Part shown: positions 44,740 through 53,265 of the stretch, piece by piece
Position numbering within the stretch: the first letter of the stretch is position 1
Layout of the letters: every line of letters begins with the position of its first letter
From: Sphingomonas bisphenolicum
GTDB taxonomy: Bacteria; Pseudomonadota; Alphaproteobacteria; Sphingomonadales; Sphingomonadaceae
DNA length: 64,000 nt
Direction: 5' to 3'
NCBI RefSeq assembly: GCF_024349785.1
Contig: NZ_AP018817.1
Span: 2,697,501 to 2,761,500 of the forward strand
Translations under genes and position numbers: made by a program
Notes under the pieces: generated by a model
Seen by the model: the letters and a program-made list of their open reading frames with translations, nothing else
What the model was told of the DNA's origin: nothing
Database searches by the model: none

Positions 44740-46182
44740 TCAGCCGTCGAAGCCAAAATTGAGGAATTCCGGGACCGGGCCGTTCCAGCCGTCGTCCGGG
44801 CCGTCATCGGCCTGTTCGTTGCGGCGGCGCGGCGGCGGGGCGGATGCGGCGCGATCGGGCCGCAAACCGCGCGAACGATCATCACGAGGCCTGTCTTCCC
44901 GCGGCGCTTCGTCGCGGGGGCGCTCTTCGCCGGCGCGATCTTGCCGGGGCCTCTTTTCGTTTGGCCCATCTTCGCGCTGCCTGTCTTCGCGCGGTTTGCG
45001 CTCCGAACGGGCGCCGCGGCCTTCGCTGCGCTTCTCTTCGCGCGCAGGTTCGGGGCGCTCTTCGACGGTCGGCGCGTTGATATATTCGATCTTCGTGCCG
45101 ATCAGCTTCTGGATATTGTCGATCGCCTCGGCATCCTCCGTCGTGACGAACGTATAGGCGGTGCCGGTCGCGCCTGCACGGCCGGTGCGGCCGATGCGAT
45201 GCACATAATCGTCCGGGTGCCAGGGGGCGTCATAGTTGAAGACGTGACTGACGCCCTTGATGTCCAGTCCGCGCGCGGCGACATCCGACGCGACGAGGAT
45301 GTTCACGGTGCCGTCGCGGAACCGCTCCAGTTCAGCGATGCGCGAGCCCTGGTCGATATCGCCATGAATCTCGCCCGACTTGAAGCCCGCACGCTGCAGG
45401 CTCTTGTTCAGGTCGCGCACGGTCGTCTTGCGATTGCAGAAGATGACCGCGCTGGTCACGTCCTCGGCTTCCAGCATGTCGCGCAGCGCATCGCGCTTCT
45501 TGCGCGAATCGACCTTCACCAGCCGCTGGGTGATGTTGGTCGATGCGGTGGCTGGGCGCGCCACTTCGATCGACTTGGGGTTGGACAGGAATTTGTCGGC
45601 CAGCTTCTTGATGACCGGCGGCATGGTTGCGGAAAAGAGCAAAGTCTGGCGCTGCACGGGCAGCTTGGTGCAGATTTCCTCGATATCCGGGATGAAGCCC
45701 ATGTCGAGCATCCGGTCGGCCTCGTCAATCACCAGCAGCGAACAGCCGTTGAGCATGATCTTGCCGCGACCGAACAGGTCCATCAGGCGGCCCGGCGTCG
45801 CGATCAACACGTCGACGCCCTTTTCGAGCGCGGCCAACTGGTCCCCCATCGACACGCCGCCGATCAGCAGCGCCATCGAAAGCTTGTGATATTTGCCGTA
45901 TTTCTCGAAATTTTCCGCGACCTGCGCGGCAAGTTCGCGCGTCGGCTCCAGGATCAGCGAACGCGGCATCCGCGCGCGGCTGCGGCCATGGGCGAGGATG
46001 TCGATCATCGGCAGCACGAAGCTGGCGGTCTTTCCCGTCCCCGTCTGGGCGATACCGATAATGTCGCGCATCATCAGGACGGAGGGAATCGCCTGCGCCT
46101 GAATGGGGGTGGGCGTGTCGTAACCGGATTCGGTTACGGCCCTGAGCAATTCGTCGGAAAGGCCGAGATCGGCAAAAGTCAT
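44740..46182 (-). CDS. DEAD-box ATP-dependent RNA helicase (RhlE-like)
   Basis: A 480-residue DEAD-box helicase. Motifs in order: Q-motif YDTPTPIQAQAIP near 20, AQTGTGKT near 45, PTRELA near 80, ATPGRL near 128, DEAD near 152, SAT near 184, then VASDVAARGLD near 297 and HRIGRTGR near 325. From about residue 375 the tail is low-complexity Arg/Glu/Asp/Pro (EKRSEGRGARSERKPRED), expected to bind RNA. It unwinds short duplexes during ribosome assembly or RNA decay. Confidence 0.92.
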   Translation of the reverse strand: MTFADLGLSDELLRAVTESGYDTPTPIQAQAIPSVLMMRDIIGIAQTGTGKTASFVLPMIDILAHGRSRARMPRSLILEPTRELAAQVAENFEKYGKYHKLSMALLIGGVSMGDQLAALEKGVDVLIATPGRLMDLFGRGKIMLNGCSLLVIDEADRMLDMGFIPDIEEICTKLPVQRQTLLFSATMPPVIKKLADKFLSNPKSIEVARPATASTNITQRLVKVDSRKKRDALRDMLEAEDVTSAVIFCNRKTTVRDLNKSLQRAGFKSGEIHGDIDQGSRIAELERFRDGTVNILVASDVAARGLDIKGVSHVFNYDAPWHPDDYVHRIGRTGRAGATGTAYTFVTTEDAEAIDNIQKLIGTKIEYINAPTVEERPEPAREEKRSEGRGARSERKPREDRQREDGPNEKRPRQDRAGEERPRDEAPREDRPRDDRSRGLRPDRAASAPPPRRRNEQADDGPDDGWNGPVPEFLNFGFDG

Positions 46183-46307
46183 TCAATGGTCCGGGAACAG
46201 GAGGCTTATCCGTCCTGCGCGGATGCGAGACGGAAATCGGCCGCGCATTGCGGAAATATCGGCCTCTTGTCAAGAAAATCGCGCGGTTGCCGGGCTGTGG
46301 CGACCGA

Positions 46308-46742
46308 TCAATCTTCTTCTTCGACCGGGATCAGGCGACGAAAACTGTCGATTGCGCAGCTCAGGCCGCTGCGCGCCTGCAATTCGTCGCGGCCCGAACA
46401 TAGCGATCCATCCTCGTCCGGTTCGACATAGAAGCCGGAATAGAAGCCGATTGAGTCGCAGCCTTTTTCCAGCCGCGCCCGATAGCGATGATTGTCGGCG
46501 AGAATCAGGTCCACGCCATTGTCCACAACGATGTTGGCGCCCCGTATCGAACGCAAGGCGACACAGCGCGGCCCCTTCTTTTCCTGCCATGCATCGCGCG
46601 CATCGGGCGCGATCCGGGCGGGCGCGCGCCCCTTGCGCACCATCGGCACGCGAATGATGACGCGCTGCTGGATAGACAATTGCGCCCATTGGACCGGATC
46701 GCCGGTCGATGCGGAAAGCAGCAGCAAAATGGAATGAACCAA
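46308..46742 (-). CDS. Hypothetical secreted or membrane-anchored protein
   Basis: A 144-residue frame from TTG 46742 (AGGGG about seven bases upstream). The start MVHSILLLLSASTGDPVQWA is hydrophobic enough for a signal or anchor. It contains three to four cysteines (GPRCVAL, EKGCDSIGFY, GSLCSGRDELQARSG, LSCAIDSF) and ends in acidic EEED. The paired Cys and the word 'CVALRSIRGANIVVDNGVDL' suggest a small beta-rich periplasmic protein; no family recognised. It is divergent from the FAD oxidoreductase gene. Confidence 0.65.
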   Translation of the reverse strand: MVHSILLLLSASTGDPVQWAQLSIQQRVIIRVPMVRKGRAPARIAPDARDAWQEKKGPRCVALRSIRGANIVVDNGVDLILADNHRYRARLEKGCDSIGFYSGFYVEPDEDGSLCSGRDELQARSGLSCAIDSFRRLIPVEEED

Positions 46743-46821
46743 GACGGACCCCTTTATGGGATGCGGATGCTATCGAGCGATGGTTGAACCGTCGATGAAT
46801 TCCGGGGCATAAGCCCGTCCC

Positions 46822-48261
46822 ATGATTGGACAAGATAGCATCGACCGCTTCATCGCCCTGCTCGGCCCCAAGGGGGTCGTCACCGATCCCGACGACATCG
46901 CTCCCTGGGTGAGCGACTGGCGCGGCCGTTATCATGGCGCGGCCGCCGCCATCCTGTCGCCCGCCTCCACGCAGGAGGTCGCCGCGACCGTAGCGCTGGC
47001 CGCGGAACTGGGCGTGGCGCTGGTGCCGCAGGGCGGCAATACGTCGATGGTGGGCGGCGCGACGCCACCGGCGGACGGGTCGGCGCTGATCCTGTCGCTG
47101 CGGCGGATGAACCACATTCGCATCCTGTCGCCGGACGACAATCTGGCGGTATGCGAGGCGGGCGTAATCTTGAGCGTGTTGCACGACGCGGCCGAGGAAC
47201 AGGGCCGGCGCTTTCCGCTGAGCCTGGGCGCCAAGGGGTCCGCGACGATAGGCGGGCTGGTGTCCACCAATGCCGGCGGCACGCAGGTCTTGCGCCACGG
47301 GACGATGCGCGCGCTGGTCGAAGGGATCGAGGCGGTGCTGCCCGACGGCAGCATATTCGACGGACTCGACGCGCTCAAGAAGGACAATCGCGGCTACGAC
47401 ATCAAACAGTTGCTGATCGGCGCGGAGGGGACGCTGGGCGTCGTCACCGCCGCAGCGCTGCGGCTGGCGCCCGCCATCGCCGCGCGGGCGGTGGGCTGGG
47501 TCGGGGTGCAGACGCCCGCGGACGCGCTGGCGCTGCTGCGGCTGGCCGAAACCATGCTGGGCGACAGCGTGGAGGGGTTCGAGGTGATCGCCGACGAGAC
47601 GCTGGGCTTCGTGCTGGGGCATATCCCCGGCACCCGATCGCCGATCGAGACGCGCACGCCCTGGCATGTGCTGATCGAGGTCGACCATGCCGACCTGTCC
47701 GAACCGGGACCGTCAGAGCGGCTTGAGGCTGCGCTGGCCGAGGCGTTCGAGCGGGGCATTGCGATCGACGCGGCGCTCGCCACCAACGAAGCACAGGCCG
47801 ACGCCTTCTGGCGCATCCGCGAGGCGCTGTCGGAATCGGAAAAGGCGCAGGGTCCGGCGCTGCAATATGACATCAGCGTGCCGGTGGCGAAGATGCCCGC
47901 CTTCATGATCGACGCGGCGGCGGCGGCCAAAGCGCGCTTCCCCGGCACCACCGCCTCTTCCTTCGGCCATCTGGGCGATGGCAACGTCCATTTCCACGTG
48001 CGCGCGCCCAAGGGGACCAGCGACGGGCCGGCCTGGATTGCCGCGCAGGGCCAGGCGATCAACGCCTTCGTCCATGATGCGGTGGTCGCCGCGGGCGGCT
48101 CCATCTCCGCCGAACATGGCATCGGCCAGATGAAGCGCGCTGAACTGGGGCGCCTCGCCAGCCCGGCGCGGATCGGCGCGTTGCGCGCGATCAAGGCGGC
48201 GTTCGATCCCCGCGGGCTTTTCAATCCGGGCAAGCTCATTCCGCTGCCCGACGAAGGTTGA
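46822..48261 (+). CDS. FAD-binding oxidoreductase, D-2-hydroxyacid (D-2-hydroxyglutarate/lactate) dehydrogenase-like
   Basis: A 479-residue protein of the PCMH-type FAD family (GlcD/D2HGDH). The FAD segment is VALVPQGGNTSMVGGATPPAD near 70, then SLGAKGSATIGGLVSTNAGGTQ near 135 and LLIGAEGTLGVVTAA near 195. The C-terminal FAD-oxidase part has FGHLGDGNVHFHV near 380 (metal/substrate His) and SAEHGIGQMKRAEL near 430. Substrate among 2-hydroxyacids is not settled. Single gene, with sapC 134 bases downstream. Confidence 0.9.
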   Translation: MIGQDSIDRFIALLGPKGVVTDPDDIAPWVSDWRGRYHGAAAAILSPASTQEVAATVALAAELGVALVPQGGNTSMVGGATPPADGSALILSLRRMNHIRILSPDDNLAVCEAGVILSVLHDAAEEQGRRFPLSLGAKGSATIGGLVSTNAGGTQVLRHGTMRALVEGIEAVLPDGSIFDGLDALKKDNRGYDIKQLLIGAEGTLGVVTAAALRLAPAIAARAVGWVGVQTPADALALLRLAETMLGDSVEGFEVIADETLGFVLGHIPGTRSPIETRTPWHVLIEVDHADLSEPGPSERLEAALAEAFERGIAIDAALATNEAQADAFWRIREALSESEKAQGPALQYDISVPVAKMPAFMIDAAAAAKARFPGTTASSFGHLGDGNVHFHVRAPKGTSDGPAWIAAQGQAINAFVHDAVVAAGGSISAEHGIGQMKRAELGRLASPARIGALRAIKAAFDPRGLFNPGKLIPLPDEG

Positions 48262-48395
48262 GGACTTCAGGCTGAAGACCGCCCGCCGACAAACCGATTG
48301 CCTCCGACCGACAAGGCCATTATCGCCCTGCCCCAATATTCAGCCCGCGGTGCGCAGGTAAAGGCGGCCGCAAATTGACAGAATGGACCCGGACC

Positions 48396-49199
48396 ATGGC
48401 CAGCGCGCCCGCCAACAACCTGCCGATCTTCTACAATGATCTCCTTCCGCTGAGCAGCGTGGACCATGTCGATTATCGCACCCGTCAGGTCGAATCGGCG
48501 CCGTTCCTGACGACGCAGCACGCCATTCCGCTGACGATCGACGAATTCGTCCCGGCCCAGCGCTTCGCCCCGATCATCTTTTCGGCCGGTGGCGATCCCG
48601 TGCCGCTGCTGCTGATGGGCCTCAACGAAGGCGTCAACACCTTCGTCGATGACGAAGGCAAGCTGCGCGGCCCGGCCTATGTCCCGGCCTATGTCCGCCG
48701 CTATCCCTGGATGCTGGCCAAGCTGCGCCCCGACAGCGAGGATCTGTCGCTCTGCTTCGACCCCACCAGCCCGGCGATCGGCGCGTTCGACGACGGCCAG
48801 CCGCTGTTCGAAGACGGCAAGCCCAGCGAACTGACGCAGGGGGTGATGAAGTTCTGCGAGGATTTCGAGCAGGCCGCGGCGCGCACCGGCCAGTTCGTCC
48901 GCGACCTGCAGGACATGGACCTGCTGATGGACGGTGAAGTCGCGATCCAGACCCCGGTCGCCGAACAGCCCTTCGTCTATCGCGGCTTCCGCATGATCAA
49001 CGAGGAAAAGCTGCGCGACCTGCGCGGCGACCAACTGCGCAAGATCAACCAGAACGGTATGCTGCCTTTGATCCACGCGCATCTTTTCTCGCTGCAGTTG
49101 ATGCGCGACATCTTCGAGGCGCAGGTCGGCCAGGGCAAAGGTCCGATAGCCCTTCCCGCCGCCGCGGCCGAGCCGGCATCGGAAGTGGCCGGCGCCTGA
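48396..49199 (+). CDS. SapC-family protein
   Basis: A 267-residue protein of the SapC family, named after an S-layer-associated protein but of uncertain function. Characteristic segments: LPLSSVDHVDYRTRQVESAP near 18, PIIFSAGGDPVPLLLMGLNE near 58, YVPAYVRRYPWML near 95 and FVYRGFRMINEEKLRDLRGD near 198. SapC genes often sit next to TonB-receptor/tryptophan-halogenase clusters in sphingomonads; none is visible here. I choose ATG 48396; a TTG seven codons earlier is possible. Confidence 0.85.
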   Translation: MASAPANNLPIFYNDLLPLSSVDHVDYRTRQVESAPFLTTQHAIPLTIDEFVPAQRFAPIIFSAGGDPVPLLLMGLNEGVNTFVDDEGKLRGPAYVPAYVRRYPWMLAKLRPDSEDLSLCFDPTSPAIGAFDDGQPLFEDGKPSELTQGVMKFCEDFEQAAARTGQFVRDLQDMDLLMDGEVAIQTPVAEQPFVYRGFRMINEEKLRDLRGDQLRKINQNGMLPLIHAHLFSLQLMRDIFEAQVGQGKGPIALPAAAAEPASEVAGA

Positions 49200-49256
49200 A
49201 CGAGAAATTAACCCGAAAGGGTTTGAAAAATTGATGGAAAGGGCATCGCATCCCCC

Positions 49257-49285
49257 TTGTAAGGCGATGCGACCTGCCCTATCTA
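49257..49285 (+). promoter_or_regulatory. Promoter of the small RNA candidate
   Basis: TTGTAA (49257-49262), a 17-base spacer, then TATCTA (49280-49285). Transcription is expected to start near 49291, exactly where the first stem of the RNA begins. Confidence 0.65.
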
Positions 49286-49290
49286 TCAAT

Positions 49291-49401
49291 CATGCGATGC
49301 ACCTGCCCCCCTTTCGGGTGTGTCGTATGGGCGCCTCCCCCTTTGGAGGCGTCTCCTCCCTGAACCTTGGCCACCCCATGCATCGCATGGGGTGGTTTTT
49401 T
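49291..49401 (+). ncRNA. Candidate small regulatory RNA with C-rich loops
   Basis: About 111 nt between sapC and tRNA-Glu. Stem 1 pairs 49291-49305 with 49315-49329 (15 base pairs including G-U) and shows loop CCCCCCTTT. Stem 2 pairs 49329/49331-49337 with 49346-49353 and has loop CCCCTTTG. An unpaired CTCCTCCC follows at 49353-49360, then a terminator with perfect ten-base arms CCACCCCATG/CATGGGGTGG and six Ts. C-rich loops and CUCCUCCC are anti-Shine-Dalgarno motifs, as in CcsR and related alphaproteobacterial trans-acting RNAs. No open frame fits. Family membership is inference; the structure is seen. Confidence 0.75.
49371..49401 (+). terminator. Terminator of the small RNA candidate
   Basis: CCACCCCATG-catcg-CATGGGGTGG followed by TTTTTT: a perfect ten-base stem with a five-base loop and six Ts. 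Confidence 0.92.
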
Positions 49402-49532
49402 ATGTGGGAAACCGGCGCATGTTCTGCATGAAATGGTTTTACAGGCCCCGGCGCAGACACGCCAGTTTCGCTTGACGCAGCCGGCAGCCATGCCTAAAGG
49501 CCACCCCCTGCCGACCGCCTAACGCGGTCCAT

Positions 49533-49607
49533 GGCCCCTTCGTCTAGCGGTTAGGACGCGGCCCTCTCACGGCTGAAACACGGGTTCGATTCCCGTAGGG
49601 GTCACCA
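49533..49607 (+). tRNA. tRNA-Glu (anticodon CTC)
   Basis: Complete cloverleaf of 75 nt including an encoded CCA. Acceptor GGCCCCT pairs with AGGGGTC (one G-U). D-arm region TCTAGCGGTTAGGA, anticodon loop CTCTCAC reading GAG, T-arm ACGGG-TTCGATT-CCCGT, discriminator A. Confidence 0.97.
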
Positions 49608-50137
49608 ATCAAGCGATTTGTCGCTTTGATATTCTTTGATTTTCAGAAATCGCTGCCACGGCCATTCCACATGCTGATCGGGACGTTCCGGTAGGACCGC
49701 GCGATATGAACCTGCCTATCTTACGTCCAGGATGCACAATAAAACATCCCGTATATGGCACGAACTTCATTCCACTTATCGTTGACCGAACGACCTTTTT
49801 TCGGCTCGAATAAGCGCATAGCGTCGCCGTCTAGCCAGCGCACCCCATCAGCAACGGCGAGCGCTGGCTTGGAATGAAGGCCAGGGCATAACACTCCAAT
49901 CATGTCCGCGACGGCGGCAAGTCGCCTTTCCGCCTTCGGCCGACATCCGAAGCGCGGCGGCGCTTGCCACTGCCCCCCTCCCCCGCCAGCCCCGGCGCGA
50001 CGCCAAAATCCAGCTCCCGATCTTCCGCCATCATCGCCGCTGAAAGGTTGGTGACAGCTTGCGTCCCTAACTGCACCGACAAAGCCGGTGCTCATCTGGC
50101 GCAGGACAATGGCCCGTCTGGACAGGCAAGAGACAGC
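49608..50137. other. 530-base region after tRNA-Glu, no certain gene
   Basis: It begins with an AT-richer stretch (AAGCGATTTG...GAAATCGCT, a loose inverted repeat) directly after the tRNA and contains one weak minus-strand frame (49721-49903). The rest is GC-rich with short repeats of GGCGG. The position just 3' of a tRNA makes it a plausible scar of past integration. I see no riboswitch before terC. Confidence 0.5.
49721..49903 (-). CDS. Possible small protein or gene remnant
   Basis: A 60-codon frame, MIGVLCPGLHSKPALAVADG onward, ending AIYGMFYCASWT. The composition (aromatic C-terminus, KKGRSVNDKWNEVRAIYG) looks more coding than shadow. The frame is open upstream, so it may be the tail of a truncated gene. 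No family recognised. Confidence 0.35.
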   Translation of the reverse strand: MIGVLCPGLHSKPALAVADGVRWLDGDAMRLFEPKKGRSVNDKWNEVRAIYGMFYCASWT

Positions 50138-50791
50138 ATGAACGACATCTGGCAGCATATCGTCGCCGACTTTTCCAATATCGGATCGCCGTCCGCGCTC
50201 GCCGCCTTCGGTCAGGTGGTGCTGATCGACATCATGCTCGCGGCCGACAACGCCATCGTCGTCGGCGCGCTGGCAGCCGGCCTTCCGCCCGCATCGCGGC
50301 GCAAAGTGATCGCGATTGGCGTCATCGCTGCATTGGTGCTGCGCATCGCCTTCGCCCTGCTGGTCACCCAGTTGATGCAACTGGTCGGCCTCGTCTTCGC
50401 GGGTGGCCTGCTGCTCGTCTGGGTCGCGTGGAAGATGTGGCGCGAACTACGCTCGGGCGGCGCGGCAGAAGAAGGCGATGACGTCGCCGGCAAGGCCGCG
50501 CCCAAAGGCTTCGCGCAGGCCGCCTGGGCTGTCGCCATCGCCGACGTCTCCATGAGCCTGGACAATGTGCTGGCCGTCGCCGGCGCCGCCCGCGAGCATC
50601 CCGGCATTCTGGTGATCGGACTGGTCCTGTCGGTCGCACTGATGGGCATCGCCGCCAACTTCCTGGCCCGCGTCATCGAACGCTATCGCGCCATCGCCTA
50701 TGTCGGTCTTCTCGTCATCCTCTATGTAGCCGGCAAGATGATCCATGAAGGCTTCATCGATCCCGCGACGGGATTGATGACGCTCTTGTAG
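50138..50791 (+). CDS. TerC/YjbE-family integral membrane protein
   Basis: A 217-residue polytopic membrane protein with about seven TM helices. The two acidic TerC motifs are present: LIDIMLAADNAIVVGALAAG near residue 30 and IADVSMSLDNVLAVAGAA near 135. These Asp/Asn residues are thought to bind metal; family members export Mn2+ or couple to secretion. I start at ATG 50138 (MNDIWQHIVADF), though the frame is open upstream. It stands alone. Confidence 0.9.
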   Translation: MNDIWQHIVADFSNIGSPSALAAFGQVVLIDIMLAADNAIVVGALAAGLPPASRRKVIAIGVIAALVLRIAFALLVTQLMQLVGLVFAGGLLLVWVAWKMWRELRSGGAAEEGDDVAGKAAPKGFAQAAWAVAIADVSMSLDNVLAVAGAAREHPGILVIGLVLSVALMGIAANFLARVIERYRAIAYVGLLVILYVAGKMIHEGFIDPATGLMTLL

Positions 50792-51158
50792 GGCCGCGTC
50801 ACTGCGCGGGTTGCTCCAGCGCCACCCCACGACCGCGATCGGCGATGTTCACGATCCGGCGCAGCAGGGCCGGTGCGTCGGCCTGCGTGCGGATGCCGTT
50901 GCGGTCGCCCGCGGCCACCAATGTCGGCGCGGCGATAGCGCCCGGCAGGTCATCTGTCGCCAGAATCGGAAGGCTTTCAGTCCCCGCCGCGCGACGCTGC
51001 ATTCTGCCCTTGAGTGGCGGTCATAGCCACTATGCGGCCATTGCCAATGCCGGTCCCTCGCCGCCGCCCCAGAGTGAGTGGACCAGAACGATATGTCGTG
51101 AGGTAATGGGACGCAGCCGGGTGCGTCATGAGCTCAAATGAAAGTCGTGATTATGAAA
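50792..51158. other. Intergenic region with a possible gene remnant
   Basis: A 67-codon minus-strand frame (50799-51002) contains IAAPTLVAAGDRNGIRT, which is reminiscent of the acid-residue loop of alpha/beta hydrolases, and another minus frame upstream reads LVHSLWGGGEG, like a damaged nucleophile elbow. Taken together this may be a decayed hydrolase gene, but the case is weak. The right part becomes AT-rich and leads into the direct repeat at 51159. Confidence 0.3.
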
Positions 51159-51184
51159 TTTGGCGGGCCCGGCAGCTCCCAAAA
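51159..51184. repeat. Left copy of a 26-base direct repeat, possible attachment site
   Basis: TTTGGCGGGCCCGGCAGC followed by two variable bases, CC, one variable base and AAA. The same text with four differences occurs at 61183-61208 in the same orientation. The reverse complement (CTGCCGGGCCCGCC) resembles the 3' end of a tRNA (T-stem, acceptor, CCA), as in many recombinase attachment sites. It lies at the edge of a truncated oxygenase gene. Confidence 0.55.
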
Positions 51185-51251
51185 AAGTGGTGCTAAACAC
51201 CTGACTTTAGTAAGAATTTCTGCTTTCTCGTTGTTGTCACCGTATGCGTTT

Positions 51252-51806
51252 CTGACCCATGACGAGACGCCCGGTCCGGAGATGCGGTTCGAGTTTTCCG
51301 TCGAGCAGGACGGCACGACGATCACCACCACCAGCAATCATATCAACGGCAAGAAGACGGGCTTCACCCAGTTTGTCTGGCCCGAGGCGCCGGATAGGTT
51401 CGACGGCTATGGCGGCGTCCGTTGGGAAGCGCCCGCCAATATGCGTCTCAAGATCATAATGACCACGGCTGGCGGCACGCCGGCCGAAGGGATCGCCGCC
51501 TGGGGCGCGGAACTCGTCACGCCGGAGACGGAGACCAGCTGTCACTATTTCTGGTCGTTCGCGCGCAATTTTCGCCTGGATGAACCTGGATTTGACGAAA
51601 TCCTGAGCAGTGCGATCGGCGGCGTGTTCGAAAATGAAGACGGCACCATGATCGCGAAGGTACAGGCCAATATGGGATCGGAGACCGATCTGATCGCGCT
51701 TCGCCCCGTAGTGCTGCCGACCGACAATGCCGCGATCCGTGCGAGGCGGGTGATGCAGGCATTGTTGAAGAAGGAAGAGCTTGAAGGGACCGGGCCGGAG
51801 TCCTGA
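51252..51806 (+). pseudogene. C-terminal remnant of a VanA-like Rieske oxygenase
   Basis: About 185 residues matching the C-terminal, substrate-side part of vanillate O-demethylase-type oxygenase subunits: FEFSVEQDGTTITTTSNHIN, QFVWPEAPDRFDGYGGVRWE, then PETETSCHYFWSFARNFRLD, and ending with the helix AIRARRVMQALLKKEELEG. The Rieske domain and the iron-ligand His-His-Asp upstream are missing; before 51250 the sequence turns AT-rich and unrelated. So the gene was cut, probably by the recombination that left the repeat at 51159. The exact junction is uncertain by a few codons. Confidence 0.75.
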
Positions 51807-51912
51807 CCGGCGCTTTCATGCAAACATGCTCGCGCCAGCGCCAGCCGGGTATGGCCGACAGACGGTGGAGTCTGCCGGCCATCGGAGCGTCTATCTTTGT
51901 TCGCCCCTGAAA

Positions 51913-52548
51913 TCAGACCGAATAGGCTGCGGTGGTCCTGGCGGCGATGTCCTCGGCGGTGACGCCGGGGGCGAGTTCAACCAGCTTGAACGGGCTGTCA
52001 TGGTCCGAACGCTGGAAGACGCACAGATCGGTAATAATCATATCCACGACATTCTTGCCGGTCAGCGGCAGGGTGCAGGCCGGGATGAACTTGGGATCGC
52101 CATTCTTGGACGTGTGCTCCATCACGACGATGATCTTCTTGACGCCTGCGACCAGATCCATCGCGCCGCCCATGCCCTTGATCATCCTGCCGGGGATCAT
52201 CCAGTTGGCGATGTCGCCATTTTCGGCGATCTCCATCGCGCCCAGCACGGTCAGGTCGATATGCCCGCCGCGGATCATCGCGAAACTGTCGGCCGAACTG
52301 AAATAGGCGGTCTGAGGCAGTTCGCTGATCGTCTGCTTGCCCGCATTGATAAGGTCCGCATCCTCCTCGCCCTCAAACGGGAAGGGGCCGATGCCCAACA
52401 TCCCGTTTTCCGACTGGAGCGTAACCTCGACGCCGGCGGGGATATGATTCGCAACCAGCGTCGGAATCCCGATGCCCAGGTTCACATAGAAACCATCCTT
52501 GAGTTCCTTCGCCGCACGCGCGGCCATTTCATCACGTGTCCATGCCAT
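51913..52548 (-). CDS. scoB: 3-oxoacid CoA-transferase subunit B
   Basis: The beta subunit of a class I CoA-transferase that moves CoA from succinyl-CoA to acetoacetate or another 3-oxoacid. The 211-residue protein has [16 protein letters not shown] near 22, the catalytic glutamate in [11 protein letters not shown] (Glu47), and [20 protein letters not shown] near 105. It is the last gene of the operon, two bases after scoA. Acetoacetate is the expected end product of the leucine pathway encoded upstream. Confidence 0.93.
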   Translation of the reverse strand: MAWTRDEMAARAAKELKDGFYVNLGIGIPTLVANHIPAGVEVTLQSENGMLGIGPFPFEGEEDADLINAGKQTISELPQTAYFSSADSFAMIRGGHIDLTVLGAMEIAENGDIANWMIPGRMIKGMGGAMDLVAGVKKIIVVMEHTSKNGDPKFIPACTLPLTGKNVVDMIITDLCVFQRSDHDSPFKLVELAPGVTAEDIAARTTAAYSV

Positions 52549-52550
52549 GA

Positions 52551-53258
52551 TTATGCGGCCTCCCTCTGGCGAACGGTGCGGAATTCGATTTTCTTCTCAT
52601 AGGGCGCGCCGAGGATCATGCGCTTCACATAGATGCCGGGCAGATGGATGCTGTCGGGATCGAGGCTCCCGACCGGTACGATCTCCTCCACTTCCGCGAC
52701 GCAGATCTTGGCGGCGGTCGCCATCGGCTGATTGAAGTTGCGAGCGGTTTTGCGGAAGATGAGGTTGCCGCTCTCGTCAGCCTTCCAGCCCTTGATGATG
52801 GCGAGATCGGCGAAGATGCCGCGCTCGAGGATATAGTCCTGCCCGTCGAACGTCTTCACTTCCTTGCCCTGCGCCACCTCCGTGCCGACCCCTGTCTTGG
52901 TGTAGAATCCGGGTATGCCTGCACCGCCAGCGCGGCAGCGCTCAGCCAGCGTGCCCTGCGGACAGAATTCGACTTCCAGTTCGCCGGACAAATATTGCCG
53001 CTCAAATTCCTTGTTCTCGCCGACATAGGACGAAATCATCTTCTTCACCTGCCGCGTCCGCAGCAGCTTGCCCAGGCCTTCGCCGTCGATCCCGGCATTG
53101 TTCGATGCGATCGTCAGCTTCTGGACACCATTGTCACGGATCGCATCGATCAGCCGTTCGGGAATGCCGCACAGGCCAAAACCGCCCGCGCAGATCTGCA
53201 TGCCGTCAAAAAGCAGGCCCTCCAAGGCCGTGGCCGCATCGGGGTATATCTTTTTCAT
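52551..53258 (-). CDS. scoA: 3-oxoacid CoA-transferase subunit A
   Basis: The alpha subunit, 235 residues: [22 protein letters not shown] near 20 holds the conserved glycine-rich CoA loop, then [15 protein letters not shown] near 50 and [19 protein letters not shown] near 118. scoB follows after two bases. Seven bases upstream is the CitE-like lyase gene, so the transferase belongs to the same transcription unit. Confidence 0.93.
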   Translation of the reverse strand: MKKIYPDAATALEGLLFDGMQICAGGFGLCGIPERLIDAIRDNGVQKLTIASNNAGIDGEGLGKLLRTRQVKKMISSYVGENKEFERQYLSGELEVEFCPQGTLAERCRAGGAGIPGFYTKTGVGTEVAQGKEVKTFDGQDYILERGIFADLAIIKGWKADESGNLIFRKTARNFNQPMATAAKICVAEVEEIVPVGSLDPDSIHLPGIYVKRMILGAPYEKKIEFRTVRQREAA

Positions 53259-53265
53259 CTATGGG

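Noticed and set aside
50000-50137. Possible yybP-ykoY manganese riboswitch before the TerC-family gene
   Set aside because: TerC-type genes often carry this riboswitch, but the conserved GGGGAGUA and partner segments are not present in this leader.
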